64,000 nucleotides of DNA from Chryseobacterium kimseyorum (lineage in GTDB: Bacteria; Bacteroidota; Bacteroidia; Flavobacteriales; Weeksellaceae). Position numbers and translations under genes: made by a program. How positions within the stretch are numbered: position 1 is the stretch's first letter; the number at the start of each line of letters is the position of its first letter. The stretch spans positions 1 to 64,000 of the forward strand of contig NZ_JAPDHW010000004.1 of the NCBI RefSeq assembly GCF_025971945.1. Reading direction: 5' to 3'. This document shows, piece by piece, positions 52,410 to 61,533 of the stretch. The notes beneath the pieces were generated by a model that worked only from the letters and a program-made list of their open reading frames with translations, did no database searches and was not told the DNA's origin.

Positions 52410-54011
52410 ATGAAAAAACTTTTATTATTTTGTTTTATAGCCGGTTACGGATTAATTCAGGCACAAAGTGAAGTTGTATTTGTCTATTTTAATGATAAAC
52501 CAAACAAAGCTGCATTCTATGCAAATCCGTTATCAGAGCTTACCCAAAAAGCCCTCAACAGACGAACTGCTTTGGGAATTGCTTTAAATGACCAGGACGC
52601 ACCTATCGAGCAGTCATTTATTCAAAACTTACAGAATTTAGGATTCACCATCACGGATTATTCTAAATGGCTGAATGGAGTTGCCGTAAATGCCAATCAG
52701 GCGCAGGTAAATTTGATTAAAGCCCAGCCATTTGTGCAGTCGGTAGAAAGTTTTGCAAAAAATTCTTCTCTTGTTGTGAAAACCCAGAATACCAATAAAT
52801 GGGAAAGTTTTGAGCTTGCACAGAAAAACCTGACCGTTTTTGATTATGGTTCAGGATCTAACCAGATTGATCAGCTCAACTTACGACCGCTTCATCTTGC
52901 AGGTTTTACAGGAACAGGCGTTACGATTGCGGTAATTGATACTGGCTTTCCTACCGTAGATACCGGTTCTGCCTTTTCAAGATTATGGACCAATAATAAA
53001 ATTAAAGGTGGCTACGATTTTGTTACCAAAACCGGCAATATCTATGACAGTGCACTGAATTCTCATGGAACAGTAGTTCTGGGAGCAATCGGTGGCTATA
53101 TTCAAAATACATTTGTAGGCTCAGCTCCAGATGCTGATTTTTATCTATACAGAAGTGAAAATGCAGCTGTAGAAGTTCCTGAAGAAGAATTATACTGGAT
53201 AGAAGCCGCTGAAGAAGCCGACAGAAAGGGTGTCGATTTAATTACTACATCTCTGGGTTATTCCACATTTGATGACCCGAAATACAGTTATACTTACGCA
53301 AATATGAACGGAACCACTTCTTTCATTGCCAGAGGAAGTCAGATTGCAGTGAGTAAAGGAATTTTTGTTTTAATTGCTGCCGGAAATTCCGGAGAGCAGC
53401 CTTGGCATTACATTACAACACCTGCGGATAATGCTCAGGTTTTTACCATAGGCTCAGTAGATTCTGCAGGACTTTCTTCCGGTTTTTCTTCGTATGGCCC
53501 CAACGCATTGGGAGTTATAAAACCAGATGCCAGCGCAAGAGGTTCTTTTTCTACCACCGTTGCCAATAACTCTACAACAACAGTTTCAGGTACATCAATT
53601 GCCACGCCTATTGCTGCAGGCGGTGTAGCATGTTTGATTCAGGCATTTCCTACAATGAACAGAAACACAATGAGAACGCAATTAAGACAAACTGCGTCCC
53701 TGTTTCCAAATCATACCGATCAAATGGGATATGGAATTTTGAACTTTGGAAGCCTTTACAATTCGGTGTTAAACACATCAGAACTTGTAAAAAAAGAAAA
53801 GATTGTCATCTTTCCGAATCCGGTAAAATCTATTTTAAATATTGCAACAGAAGGTGAAGTTTCGTCAGTAGATGTTTACGATAATCTTGGAAGATTGGTT
53901 TTAAGATCAAATAAAAAATCTATCAGCGTACAGGATTTTTCAAAAGGAACTTACTATCTGAAGATCCAGATTAAAGATAAGATCTATTATGAGAAATTTT
54001 TAAAAGAATAA
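52410..54011 (+). CDS. Subtilisin-like (S8) protease with T9SS sorting domain
   Basis: 533 residues. Signal peptide to about 19 (GYGLIQAQS). Prodomain-like region about 20-140; catalytic triad D177 (AVIDTGF), H219 (NSHGTVV) and S396 (VSGTSIATP); oxyanion Asn N326 (AAGNSGE). Residues about 455-533 form a T9SS type-A sorting domain (IVIFPNPVKSILNI ... GTYYLKI). So a secreted or surface protease exported by type IX secretion. Single gene with a strong terminator. Confidence 0.92.
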   Translation: MKKLLLFCFIAGYGLIQAQSEVVFVYFNDKPNKAAFYANPLSELTQKALNRRTALGIALNDQDAPIEQSFIQNLQNLGFTITDYSKWLNGVAVNANQAQVNLIKAQPFVQSVESFAKNSSLVVKTQNTNKWESFELAQKNLTVFDYGSGSNQIDQLNLRPLHLAGFTGTGVTIAVIDTGFPTVDTGSAFSRLWTNNKIKGGYDFVTKTGNIYDSALNSHGTVVLGAIGGYIQNTFVGSAPDADFYLYRSENAAVEVPEEELYWIEAAEEADRKGVDLITTSLGYSTFDDPKYSYTYANMNGTTSFIARGSQIAVSKGIFVLIAAGNSGEQPWHYITTPADNAQVFTIGSVDSAGLSSGFSSYGPNALGVIKPDASARGSFSTTVANNSTTTVSGTSIATPIAAGGVACLIQAFPTMNRNTMRTQLRQTASLFPNHTDQMGYGILNFGSLYNSVLNTSELVKKEKIVIFPNPVKSILNIATEGEVSSVDVYDNLGRLVLRSNKKSISVQDFSKGTYYLKIQIKDKIYYEKFLKE

Positions 54012-54050
54012 AAAAGACAAGCCTTCCAATTGGAAGGCTTGTCTTTTTTA
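54011..54050. terminator. Strong terminator, perfect 38-bp palindrome
   Basis: 54011-54048 is a perfect palindrome with 19-bp arms ending ...CCTTCCAA, flanked by T runs; it also serves the convergent ppc gene. Confidence 0.93.
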
Positions 54051-54066
54051 TTTTAAAATAAATGAT

Positions 54067-56604
54067 TTATGCTGAATTCCTACTCGCATTAATATTTCCA
54101 AAGAGCGATCTCGTCACCAGTTTTTCATACGCTGCTTTATCTCCTTCGCCTTTTTGAATTTTCATTAAAGCATACTGCTGAATGCTCAACAGTGGAAGAA
54201 CAATCTTTTCACGAATCTTAACTGATTTTCTCGACAACGGATCTTCTTCCTGCAACATTTTAAATCCTGTCAGCTCAAGCATAATATCTTTTGAAAGATT
54301 ATATTCGCTGAAAAGCACATTCCAGAATTCACCAAATTTTGGATTATCTTTAATATAGTAAGTCAACGGAAAATATGATTTGTTCATACTCATCATCGAG
54401 TTTAAAACTAAAGTTTTAAAGAAATCAGAACCTTTATATAATTCTCTTACTTCATCAAACCTTCCCTCTTCCTTCAACTGCTGCATTGCATAGCCGAAAC
54501 CGAAGAATCCCGGAACATTCTGCTTCAGCTGTGACCATGATCCTACAAAAGGAATTGCTCTCAGATCCTCAAACTTTAATTCGTTGCCTCCTCCGCGTTT
54601 TGAAGGGCGGCTTCCAATATTGGTTTTCCCATAATACTCGAGTGTACTCATCTCCTGAAGATAAGGTACAAACATTGGATGGGCCTTTAGATCTGAGTAT
54701 TTTTTATAACTGATATTCGCCAGCTCTATGATTAAAGCTCGTTCTTTTTCTGTTAAATCTTTTTTAGAATTCTTAAACACATCATTTTCAACTCCAGCAG
54801 TAAGAAGCTGTTCAAAATTGAATTTTGCCTGCTCTTTATTTCCGAAAATACTGGTAATCGTTTGGCCCTGAATAGTTAATTCTATTTTATTATTGGCAAT
54901 GGTTTTACCTTGAGAAGCGTAGAAATCATGGGTTTTTCCACCACCTCTTGCCGGTGGACCACCTCTTCCGTCGAAAAAGACGACTTTAATTCCGTTTTCT
55001 TCGGAAAGCTTGGTAAGAACTTCTTTTGCTTTATATATTTCCCAATTGGCTTTCAGATAACCTCCGTCTTTTGTTCCGTCTGAAAAACCAAGCATGATCG
55101 TCTGCTGATTCCCTCTTCTTTCCAGATGTTTTTGGTAGATTGGGTTTTGGTATAATTCAGTCATTACATTTTCTGCATTATCAAGACCTTCCATGGTTTC
55201 AAAAAGTGGAACAATATCCATATTGATTTCTTCATCCTTATAGCCTGAAATTTTGAAAAACGCATAAACATTCATTACATCTTTCACAGCATCAGAGTTG
55301 GAAATAATATATCGGTTCATTCCACGGTTTCCATTGGCGAACTGAATCTCTTTGACCTGCGCGACATTGATTAAAGTATCTTTTACAATATCTTCAAACT
55401 GATCAGCGTCTATTTTTTCTGAAAGCTGTATCAACTGATTAAACTTCTGATCATTACTCACTTCAGTATTTTTACCAAATTTCACCGTGTATACATCATC
55501 GATGACCTGCTGATGAATTCTGCTGTCCTGTCTGATATCTAATGTTGCAAAGTGAGTCCCGAAGATCTTAACGCGGTCTTTAAAATTTTGAAGCAGATCT
55601 AAAAACAGCGAATTATGCTGCTCTACCAATATTTTTTCAGCTTCATCGAGCCTTTTGAGAATATCTTCAGCAGTGATTCTTTCATTTCTAAAAATAGCAG
55701 AATACAGTTCAGTACTTAACTGTGCAAAAACCTCAGAAACTCCTCTGAAGCTAAGTCTCCTTCTTACATCTTTTAAATTCCCGTAATACGATTTTAATAT
55801 TGCAGAACGCAGTTCTTCAGAAACTCTTTTCGTAACATCTGCTGTCACAAAAGGATTTCCGTCTCTGTCACCTCCCGGCCAAAAACCGAGCTGAATTAAA
55901 TCTTCATGCAAATGAAAATGACCGTTGCCGAAAGTTTTTTTGATTTTTGTAAACAGTTCACCAATCGTATCGTAATAAACATATCTTAAATAATGAATGA
56001 TGCTTAGAGCTTCATCTATTGGAGTAGGTTTTTCTTTATTAACAAAAGGAGTTTTTCCCAGCTGCTGCAAAAGCATATCAATATTGGTAATTGAATCTTC
56101 GGTAATAGATTTTCTGAGATCATGCAGAATTCTCTGCACAGAACTCGGATAAAACTGAGTTGGGTGAGCTGTGAAAACAACTTTCACTGTAAAATCTCTC
56201 AACTTTTCACGTACTTTTTCAAGTTTATGATCCTGTTGTGAACGCTCAAAAAGATTGGTTACCGTTCCACTATCACTTTCGGAATGCAAATTAGGAAACG
56301 CTGCATCTTCAATACTGTCAAACAAAACTACCTGTCTCTCAATATACTGAATGATTTTAAAGAGTAGTTCGAGCTTCTGCTCTTCGGTCTGTAAATCTGT
56401 ATGATTGGTGAAAAATTCTTCTACAATTTGTTCAGGAGTTTTTCCTGCCTGATAACCATCTTTGCTTTCTTCGTAAAGAAAAGGAAGAAGCATCCCGATA
56501 TTGGTCATTTTGTCATAAGGCAGGCTCATAAATAATGAGTTGTAAATCTGAAATTTATTTTCTACAATCTGCCTGAATTTTTCTGCGCGCTGATCTTGTC
56601 TCAT
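54067..56604 (-). CDS. ppc: Phosphoenolpyruvate carboxylase
   Basis: 845 residues; carboxylates PEP to oxaloacetate as an anaplerotic enzyme. H147 in VVFTAHPTQ is the first catalytic histidine; GFWPGGDRDGNPFVTADVT and the glycine-rich loop GRGGPPARGGGKTHDFY (consensus GRGGxxGRGGGPxH) follow; GNINASRNSA ends the protein where most relatives have RNTG. The loop and end vary from the textbook enzyme, as far as I recall a feature of one bacteroidete subgroup, so activity is likely but allosteric control may differ. A TACATTTG box (56609-56616 minus) is 4 bp from the ATG. Confidence 0.9.
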   Translation of the reverse strand: MRQDQRAEKFRQIVENKFQIYNSLFMSLPYDKMTNIGMLLPFLYEESKDGYQAGKTPEQIVEEFFTNHTDLQTEEQKLELLFKIIQYIERQVVLFDSIEDAAFPNLHSESDSGTVTNLFERSQQDHKLEKVREKLRDFTVKVVFTAHPTQFYPSSVQRILHDLRKSITEDSITNIDMLLQQLGKTPFVNKEKPTPIDEALSIIHYLRYVYYDTIGELFTKIKKTFGNGHFHLHEDLIQLGFWPGGDRDGNPFVTADVTKRVSEELRSAILKSYYGNLKDVRRRLSFRGVSEVFAQLSTELYSAIFRNERITAEDILKRLDEAEKILVEQHNSLFLDLLQNFKDRVKIFGTHFATLDIRQDSRIHQQVIDDVYTVKFGKNTEVSNDQKFNQLIQLSEKIDADQFEDIVKDTLINVAQVKEIQFANGNRGMNRYIISNSDAVKDVMNVYAFFKISGYKDEEINMDIVPLFETMEGLDNAENVMTELYQNPIYQKHLERRGNQQTIMLGFSDGTKDGGYLKANWEIYKAKEVLTKLSEENGIKVVFFDGRGGPPARGGGKTHDFYASQGKTIANNKIELTIQGQTITSIFGNKEQAKFNFEQLLTAGVENDVFKNSKKDLTEKERALIIELANISYKKYSDLKAHPMFVPYLQEMSTLEYYGKTNIGSRPSKRGGGNELKFEDLRAIPFVGSWSQLKQNVPGFFGFGYAMQQLKEEGRFDEVRELYKGSDFFKTLVLNSMMSMNKSYFPLTYYIKDNPKFGEFWNVLFSEYNLSKDIMLELTGFKMLQEEDPLSRKSVKIREKIVLPLLSIQQYALMKIQKGEGDKAAYEKLVTRSLFGNINASRNSA

Positions 56605-56608
56605 ACAA

Positions 56609-56616
56609 CAAATGTA
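56609..56616 (-). promoter_or_regulatory. Candidate -7 box at the ppc start
   Basis: TACATTTG on the minus strand, 4 bases before the ATG, with TTCG 20 bp upstream. If real, the transcript would start at or inside the annotated start, so ppc may be leaderless. Confidence 0.38.
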
Positions 56617-56782
56617 ATAGATTTTAAATTTAATTGCGAATGATTGACTTTAAAAATAATATGAATTTTAAAATATTAATAAAACTTTAACTACAATTTT
56701 AACTAAGCCTGTCCCCGATTTTGGAACTCATTAGAAATATTAGCCCTATATTTATATTCTAATTTGTTTACAATCATTTATT

Positions 56783-57049
56783 ATGACTGAAAAACCATTA
56801 TCACATCAGACAATCGACGAGCTTTATCAAAATGAAGACAAGGCACGAAAAAACTTCATCTATCAAATCGTCATCATTCTTTTTATCATAGGTATTTCAA
56901 TTTTTGTAACTTCTGAAAAAGGGTTCGGATTTTACACATTCTTTCCTGTACTTTTCAGTTATTCTCTTCTATCATCTTACACAAGATTAAAAAATATAAG
57001 AGATGAAATAAAGTCAAGAATAATCCATTTAAAAGGATATTCCAAATAA
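56783..57049 (+). CDS. Two-helix membrane protein, paralogue 1 of 3
   Basis: 88 residues: N-terminal HQTIDELYQNEDKARK, two helices (about 26-43 and 48-65), then LKNIRDEIKSR. The pattern [T/S]-x-[E/D]EL ... helix-helix ... [K/R]-DEIK-[S/V]R is shared with the genes at 57556 and 58028. I recall homologues labelled 'redox-active disulfide protein 2' in flavobacteria, a name not supported here: no cysteine is present. Function unknown. A short GGGAATTT hairpin follows. Confidence 0.72.
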   Translation: MTEKPLSHQTIDELYQNEDKARKNFIYQIVIILFIIGISIFVTSEKGFGFYTFFPVLFSYSLLSSYTRLKNIRDEIKSRIIHLKGYSK

Positions 57050-57066
57050 ATATTTTTCATCATTAA

Positions 57067-57085
57067 GGGAATTTAATAAATTCCC
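57067..57085 (+). terminator. Weak hairpin after paralogue 1
   Basis: GGGAATTT (57067-57074) and AAATTCCC (57078-57085), loop AAT, then a T-rich stretch (TATTTTTTT). Possible terminator; a TATTTTTG -7 box for the next gene (57101-57108) follows. Confidence 0.5.
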
Positions 57086-57137
57086 AAACATATTTTTTTG
57101 TATTTTTGCTTTTCCAGAAAACCAAAACAAAATACAT

Positions 57138-57551
57138 ATGTCCAAGAAAATACTTCTGCTATTTTCACTTACGTTTATTCTATTTTCCTGCAAAGAAGAT
57201 TGCTACACTCATCCTGATTCTGTTGTTTTTGAATTTGTTAATTCTCACGGCGAAAATTTAATACAAAATGGCTCTCTTCCCACTTTCTCTATTCAGGAAG
57301 AAGCCGTCAATGGAGTTTCTGCAGGCGTACAACTTACAAAAACTGATGATCACAAGGTTAAGCTGGAACGTGTGGGCTCTTTCAACGGAACAAAAAATTA
57401 CAGATTCTTTTCGGCAATAAGATTTTTCGATTTCTCTATCCGTTCATCTCCGGTTACTACAGAATGTGATGGCTTTCAAATTGATCATATTGAATTTGAC
57501 AGCATTAGCTCAACTAAAGAAGACAAATTCTACAGAATTGTTCTGGAATAA
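57138..57551 (+). CDS. DUF6452-like lipoprotein
   Basis: 137 residues. Lipoprotein signal ILFSC (Cys 18) followed by KEDCYTHPDSVVFEF, a pattern I link with DUF6452 lipoproteins. The rest is beta-rich and ends ...DKFYRIVLE. It lies between paralogues 1 and 2 of the two-helix family, 4 bp before the ATG of the latter. Function unknown. Confidence 0.7.
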   Translation: MSKKILLLFSLTFILFSCKEDCYTHPDSVVFEFVNSHGENLIQNGSLPTFSIQEEAVNGVSAGVQLTKTDDHKVKLERVGSFNGTKNYRFFSAIRFFDFSIRSSPVTTECDGFQIDHIEFDSISSTKEDKFYRIVLE

Positions 57552-57555
57552 CAAC

Positions 57556-57822
57556 ATGATGAACATGAAAAAAAACACTTTAGCTGAACTGGATTCAGAT
57601 GAATTGGCAGCAAAAAAGAAAACCCTAAAGGGAGCTATGATCAGCTTAGGAGCCGTTTTACTGATTTCCTTCATGCTTCTACTCTATCTAGACATCAAAG
57701 ATCAAAATTATGTAGTGATTCCTGTGATATTTGCATGCTCACTAACCTTAACCCTCTGTTTACTAAGACGTAATCAAATCGACAGAGAAATAAAATCGAG
57801 AGAATCTGAATATGTAAAATAA
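57556..57822 (+). CDS. Two-helix membrane protein, paralogue 2 of 3
   Basis: 88 residues from the ATG at 57556 (a frame to 57466 exists but would overlap the lipoprotein by 86 bp and lacks the family start). Two helices (about 29-50 and 57-76) and the end RRNQIDREIKSRESEYVK. Starts 4 bp after the lipoprotein, so co-expressed. Confidence 0.7.
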   Translation: MMNMKKNTLAELDSDELAAKKKTLKGAMISLGAVLLISFMLLLYLDIKDQNYVVIPVIFACSLTLTLCLLRRNQIDREIKSRESEYVK

Positions 57823-57972
57823 TGTACATTAAAGCTTCAATATGAAACAATGAAAATCTCATTTTATTGATTTAAATCATATAATGATGATAATTATTTA
57901 ATATAAATCATTTATTAGTAGATAATTATAAATGCATTGCATAATTTTTAATCATTTGTAAGGGAATTTCAC

Positions 57973-58004
57973 TTGACTGATACTATTATTTTTATTTATT
58001 TTTG
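57973..58004 (+). promoter_or_regulatory. Promoter of paralogue 3
   Basis: TTG (57973-57975), 21 bp, then TATTTTTG (57997-58004), 23 bases before the ATG at 58028: one of the best matches in the window. Confidence 0.55.
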
Positions 58005-58027
58005 CATCATAAACCACATGTATTAGA

Positions 58028-58309
58028 ATGCAAAAAAAAATACTTTCAGATCAAACCCTCGAAGAATTGAAACGTACTGAAAAAAAGCACAAATCAATTA
58101 TTAAATTCCACATTGTTTCTTTTATTATCCTTATTGGTATTGCGGTGTTCATGACTCTTGAAAATGATATCAGTATTTATACTGTTTTACCACTTTTTTT
58201 TACCCCAATCTATATCTATTCGCTTTTAAATTTAAAAAAGGTGAAAGATGAAATAAAGGTGAGAACTGCTCATATATTTCTTCAAAAGAGAATGCAGGAT
58301 CTTAAATAG
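58028..58309 (+). CDS. Two-helix membrane protein, paralogue 3 of 3
   Basis: 93 residues: SDQTLEELKRTEKKHK, two helices (about 24-43 and 50-66), LKKVKDEIKVRTAHIF. The N- and C-terminal motifs align with paralogue 1 nearly residue for residue. It has its own promoter, unlike paralogue 2. Confidence 0.72.
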   Translation: MQKKILSDQTLEELKRTEKKHKSIIKFHIVSFIILIGIAVFMTLENDISIYTVLPLFFTPIYIYSLLNLKKVKDEIKVRTAHIFLQKRMQDLK

Positions 58310-58469
58310 ATCTACTTCGGTTTAATTTTTAAAAGTAGAAATGGCTTTATCAATTTGATGGAGATTTAATTTTATTTAAATCAATAAGAATTTCCATAGT
58401 TTAAATAAAATGCGGTCATCTAATTTTTAAAATCTAATTCAACGAAATTCCGTTCATCATTCCGTAAAT

Positions 58470-58494
58470 TTGATCTAAAATAAATTTAGATCAA
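58470..58494. promoter_or_regulatory. Palindromic operator candidate at the ADH start codon
   Basis: TTGATCTAAA (58470-58479) and TTTAGATCAA (58485-58494), perfect 10-bp arms with a 5-nt spacer; the last base is the A of the ATG. A repressor here would block transcription or initiation. It is not followed by a T run, so it is not a terminator. The rest of the 184-bp gap has no gene. Confidence 0.6.
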
Positions 58495-59657
58495 TGCTTA
58501 ATTTCGAATTAAAAAATCCGACAAAAATACTTTTTGGAAAGGGAGAAATTGCTAAAATTTCAAAAGAAGTTCCACAGGACGCTAAAGTTTTAATGATTTA
58601 CGGTGGCGGAAGCATCAAGACCAACGGTGTTTACCACCAGGTAACCGATGCTCTAAAAAAACATGATGTAAAAGAGTTTGGAGGCGTTCCTGCAAATCCG
58701 GAGTACGAAGTCCTGGTAAATGCTTTACAGTTCATTAAAGACAACAACATTACCTACCTTCTTGCTGTGGGCGGTGGCTCTGTTATTGATGGTGTGAAAT
58801 TTCTTTCTGCAGCTGCCAACTATGATGGCGAGCCTTGGGAAATTCTGAAAAGATCTGTCAGAACTATGGAAGGTGAAGGTATGCCTTTCGGTACCATCCT
58901 TACGCTACCGGCGACCGGTTCTGAAATGAATTCCGGATATGTTATTTCCAGAAGGAAAACGAAAGAAAAACTTTCTTCCGGAGGCCCGGGATTATTTCCT
59001 CAGTTCTCTGTTCTGGATCCTGAAGTTATACAGTCAATTCCAAAAAAGCAGATTGCCAACGGAATTGCTGATGCCTACACTCACGTTTTGGAACAATATA
59101 TGACCACGCCTTCTTCAGCGGACCTTCAGGAAAGAATTGCAGAAAGTATTTTAATCAGTTTACAGGAAACTGCTCCCAAAGTGATGTCTGAAAATTTTGA
59201 TTACAACGCCGCCGGAAACTTTATGTGGTGCTGTACTATGGCGCTGAACGGACTTATCCAAAAAGGTGTCATTACCGATTGGGCAGTTCACGCAATGGGA
59301 CACGAACTGACTGCTTACTACGGCATCGACCACGCAAGAACCTTAGCTGTAATTGCTCCTTCTCATTACCGATATAATTTTGATACTAAAAAAGAAAAAC
59401 TGGCTCAATACGCTGAAAGAGTCTGGAAAATCACAGAAGGGACATTAGAGGAAAAAGCAGAAGCTGCAATTAAAAAGATGGAAGAGTTTTTCCAAAGTCT
59501 GGACATTAAAACCAAACTGTCAGAGTATACAGAGGACTACCAAAATACAGCTGAGAGGGTTGAAAAGGCATTTACAGAAAGAAACTGGCTTGGTTTAGGC
59601 GAGCACAAAAAACTGACTCCTCAGGATGCCTACAAGATTGTAGAGATGAGCTATTAA
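58494..59657 (+). CDS. Iron-containing alcohol dehydrogenase (YqhD-like)
   Basis: 387 residues of the type III alcohol dehydrogenase family, Fe- or Zn-dependent NAD(P)H aldehyde/alcohol oxidoreductase. GGGSVIDGVKF binds the nucleotide; metal ligands fall in IADAYTHVLEQY, AVHAMGHELTAYYGIDHARTLAV (His pair). Close to the butanol dehydrogenase/YqhD subgroup, which reduces aldehydes under stress. A perfect palindrome overlaps its start (58470-58494), suggesting repressor control. Confidence 0.86.
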   Translation: MLNFELKNPTKILFGKGEIAKISKEVPQDAKVLMIYGGGSIKTNGVYHQVTDALKKHDVKEFGGVPANPEYEVLVNALQFIKDNNITYLLAVGGGSVIDGVKFLSAAANYDGEPWEILKRSVRTMEGEGMPFGTILTLPATGSEMNSGYVISRRKTKEKLSSGGPGLFPQFSVLDPEVIQSIPKKQIANGIADAYTHVLEQYMTTPSSADLQERIAESILISLQETAPKVMSENFDYNAAGNFMWCCTMALNGLIQKGVITDWAVHAMGHELTAYYGIDHARTLAVIAPSHYRYNFDTKKEKLAQYAERVWKITEGTLEEKAEAAIKKMEEFFQSLDIKTKLSEYTEDYQNTAERVEKAFTERNWLGLGEHKKLTPQDAYKIVEMSY

Positions 59658-59857
59658 CAATAATGATGAGATTTCATCGAGAAAAATCCTGACTGCATAC
59701 TACCCGTATGGAATTAAATTCAAACATGTTTTTGCTCTCTGCAGACTCTAACTTAACAAAAATTATATTTTTTACAATCATTAGTTTAAAAAACCTGAAA
59801 TTCATTACAAATATTACAAATTTATTTATATTTTAGCACATTCTTAAATTTGTGAAA

Positions 59858-60316
59858 ATGAAAAAATACCTACTTTTATTTGCCTTTTCGGCCTTAGCGC
59901 TTAGTTCATGCGAAGATGATGATGTTGAAAGCTTTGAACTTGACATGCTGAAAGGTGAATGGAAAGAAACTAAAGAAGAAGTAATTTCCGGAAAAGATAA
60001 TAAAACGGTTATCAACAGTATAGTTCCAACAGGTTGCAGTGCAAAAAGTACTACAGAATTCAGAATAGATTACTATGCAGCATATACCGCAGTAACCGGA
60101 ATCGGTGCAACGTGTACAAGTGCAAAAACTGAAGGAACCTACACGTACGACGCAGAAAAGAAAATTTTAGTGATAAAATATAACAATGACAATGAGAGAC
60201 CTTACAGAGTCGATATTCTCAGCAGCAGCGAACTACGTTTGGTGGAACTGTTTGACAGTATAGATTACGATGGAGATCAGGTTCCGGATCAAGTCTATAG
60301 AAGTTATAAAAGATAA
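59858..60316 (+). CDS. Lipocalin-like lipoprotein
   Basis: 152 residues from the ATG at 59858 (a GTG two codons earlier is the alternative). Lipoprotein signal ending LSSC (Cys about 19), then an acidic EDDD linker, LDMLKGEWKETKEEV and a beta-rich domain with four cysteines in two pairs; the LxGxWK motif is typical of lipocalin-like (DUF4488/5004) small barrels. Function unknown. A strong terminator follows. Confidence 0.72.
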   Translation: MKKYLLLFAFSALALSSCEDDDVESFELDMLKGEWKETKEEVISGKDNKTVINSIVPTGCSAKSTTEFRIDYYAAYTAVTGIGATCTSAKTEGTYTYDAEKKILVIKYNNDNERPYRVDILSSSELRLVELFDSIDYDGDQVPDQVYRSYKR

Positions 60317-60325
60317 AAACCATCT

Positions 60326-60352
60326 AACTCCCGAAAATTTCGGGAGTTTTTT
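60326..60352 (+). terminator. Intrinsic terminator
   Basis: AACTCCCGAAA (60326-60336) and TTTCGGGAGTT (60338-60348), followed by TTTT. Confidence 0.88.
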
Positions 60353-60384
60353 ATTACCTTTATTTCAAACAAAATTTAGAAACA

Positions 60385-61041
60385 ATGAAGAAGATTCTCG
60401 CAGCATTTCTATTGCTGACCTTTACTTTTATTTTTTCTCAGGAAAAAAAGCCCATGTTCTGGCAGGACATTCAGAATTTCAAAACGTTAGATCAGGAGAC
60501 ACCGCCACCTTCAAATTCAATTTTATTGGTAGGCAGTTCATCTTTTACAAAATGGCAGGATGTTTCAAACTATTTTCCAGGCAAAACAATTATTAACAGA
60601 GGTTTTGGAGGATCGAGGCTTACCGATTTAAATTTTTATTCCGAAGACCTTCTAAGTCCTTACCAACCCAAACAGATCATCGTTTACTGTGGCGAAAATG
60701 ATTTTGCTGATGATGCAGAATTGAAATCTGATGTGGTTGTTGATCGATTTAAAACATTCTACACAAAAATTCGGGCAAAGTTTCCTAATATTCAGGTAGA
60801 CTTTATTTCCATAAAATATTCGCCAAGCAGAGAAAAACTTTGGCCTCAAATGAAACAGGCCAATAAGAAAATTGCAAAATTCATGAAGAAAGAAAAAAAT
60901 GCAGATTTCATCGACATTACAAAGATTATGAATGATGCAAACGGAAATGTGAGGGAAGATCTGTTTGTAGAAGACATGCTTCATATGACTCCGGAAGGCT
61001 ATCAGCTTTGGACGAAAGTGATGAATCCTTATATGAAATAG
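60385..61041 (+). CDS. SGNH/GDSL-family hydrolase
   Basis: 218 residues with a signal peptide (LLLTFTFIFSQ). Block I is LLVGSSSFTKW (catalytic Ser in SSS about 51-52), block II Gly in RGFGGSR, block III YCGEND, and the DMLHMT pair (D197, H200) near the end: the four SGNH blocks in order. Likely a periplasmic esterase acting on acylated sugars or lipids. A hypothetical gene starts 2 bp after it. Confidence 0.87.
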   Translation: MKKILAAFLLLTFTFIFSQEKKPMFWQDIQNFKTLDQETPPPSNSILLVGSSSFTKWQDVSNYFPGKTIINRGFGGSRLTDLNFYSEDLLSPYQPKQIIVYCGENDFADDAELKSDVVVDRFKTFYTKIRAKFPNIQVDFISIKYSPSREKLWPQMKQANKKIAKFMKKEKNADFIDITKIMNDANGNVREDLFVEDMLHMTPEGYQLWTKVMNPYMK

Positions 61042-61043
61042 AC

Positions 61044-61511
61044 ATGCGGTCATCAAGAGAAACTCCCATTTTCAAAAAAGCGGAAGAAATTTTTCACGCT
61101 TTAAAAACTATTACAGAACTTTTTCCCGAAGATAATGATTATCTGCAGCAACTGAAGTCTACTCTCTTAGAAGACAGTATGGTGATGATGGCAAAGATTT
61201 CCGGTGCCGAAGCTGTAAAGCTGTATGATATTAAAATGGAAAATGCTGCCATTATCAGAAAAGCAGCTAGAGACATTTTAGTTAGTGGAAATACATTAGA
61301 AATGTTTGATTTTGAAGATGCAAAATATTACGGAGTCATCAGAAATTTAATAGAGGAATTCAAAATCATTTTTGCAGAATGGGTTGAAAGTTTTAATCCA
61401 AAACATTTTATTGTAGATGATTGGGGACTTTTTAATCCGCCGGGAATTTCACGCGATTATGTACAGCGTGATGATGAACTGAATTTTCTATACGATGATG
61501 ACGACGAATAA
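61044..61511 (+). CDS. Hypothetical helical protein
   Basis: 155 residues from the ATG at 61044 (the frame continues upstream to 61008 inside the hydrolase gene; rejected). Predicted all-alpha with a leucine/isoleucine heptad core (about 5-110) and a strongly acidic end LYDDDDE. No signal peptide, so cytoplasmic. It shares an operon with the SGNH hydrolase, 2 bp apart. The helical layout is similar to four-helix-bundle proteins often found beside unrelated genes; I do not assign a family. Confidence 0.7.
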   Translation: MRSSRETPIFKKAEEIFHALKTITELFPEDNDYLQQLKSTLLEDSMVMMAKISGAEAVKLYDIKMENAAIIRKAARDILVSGNTLEMFDFEDAKYYGVIRNLIEEFKIIFAEWVESFNPKHFIVDDWGLFNPPGISRDYVQRDDELNFLYDDDDE

Positions 61512-61533
61512 ACTGATAATGATGTATATAAGT

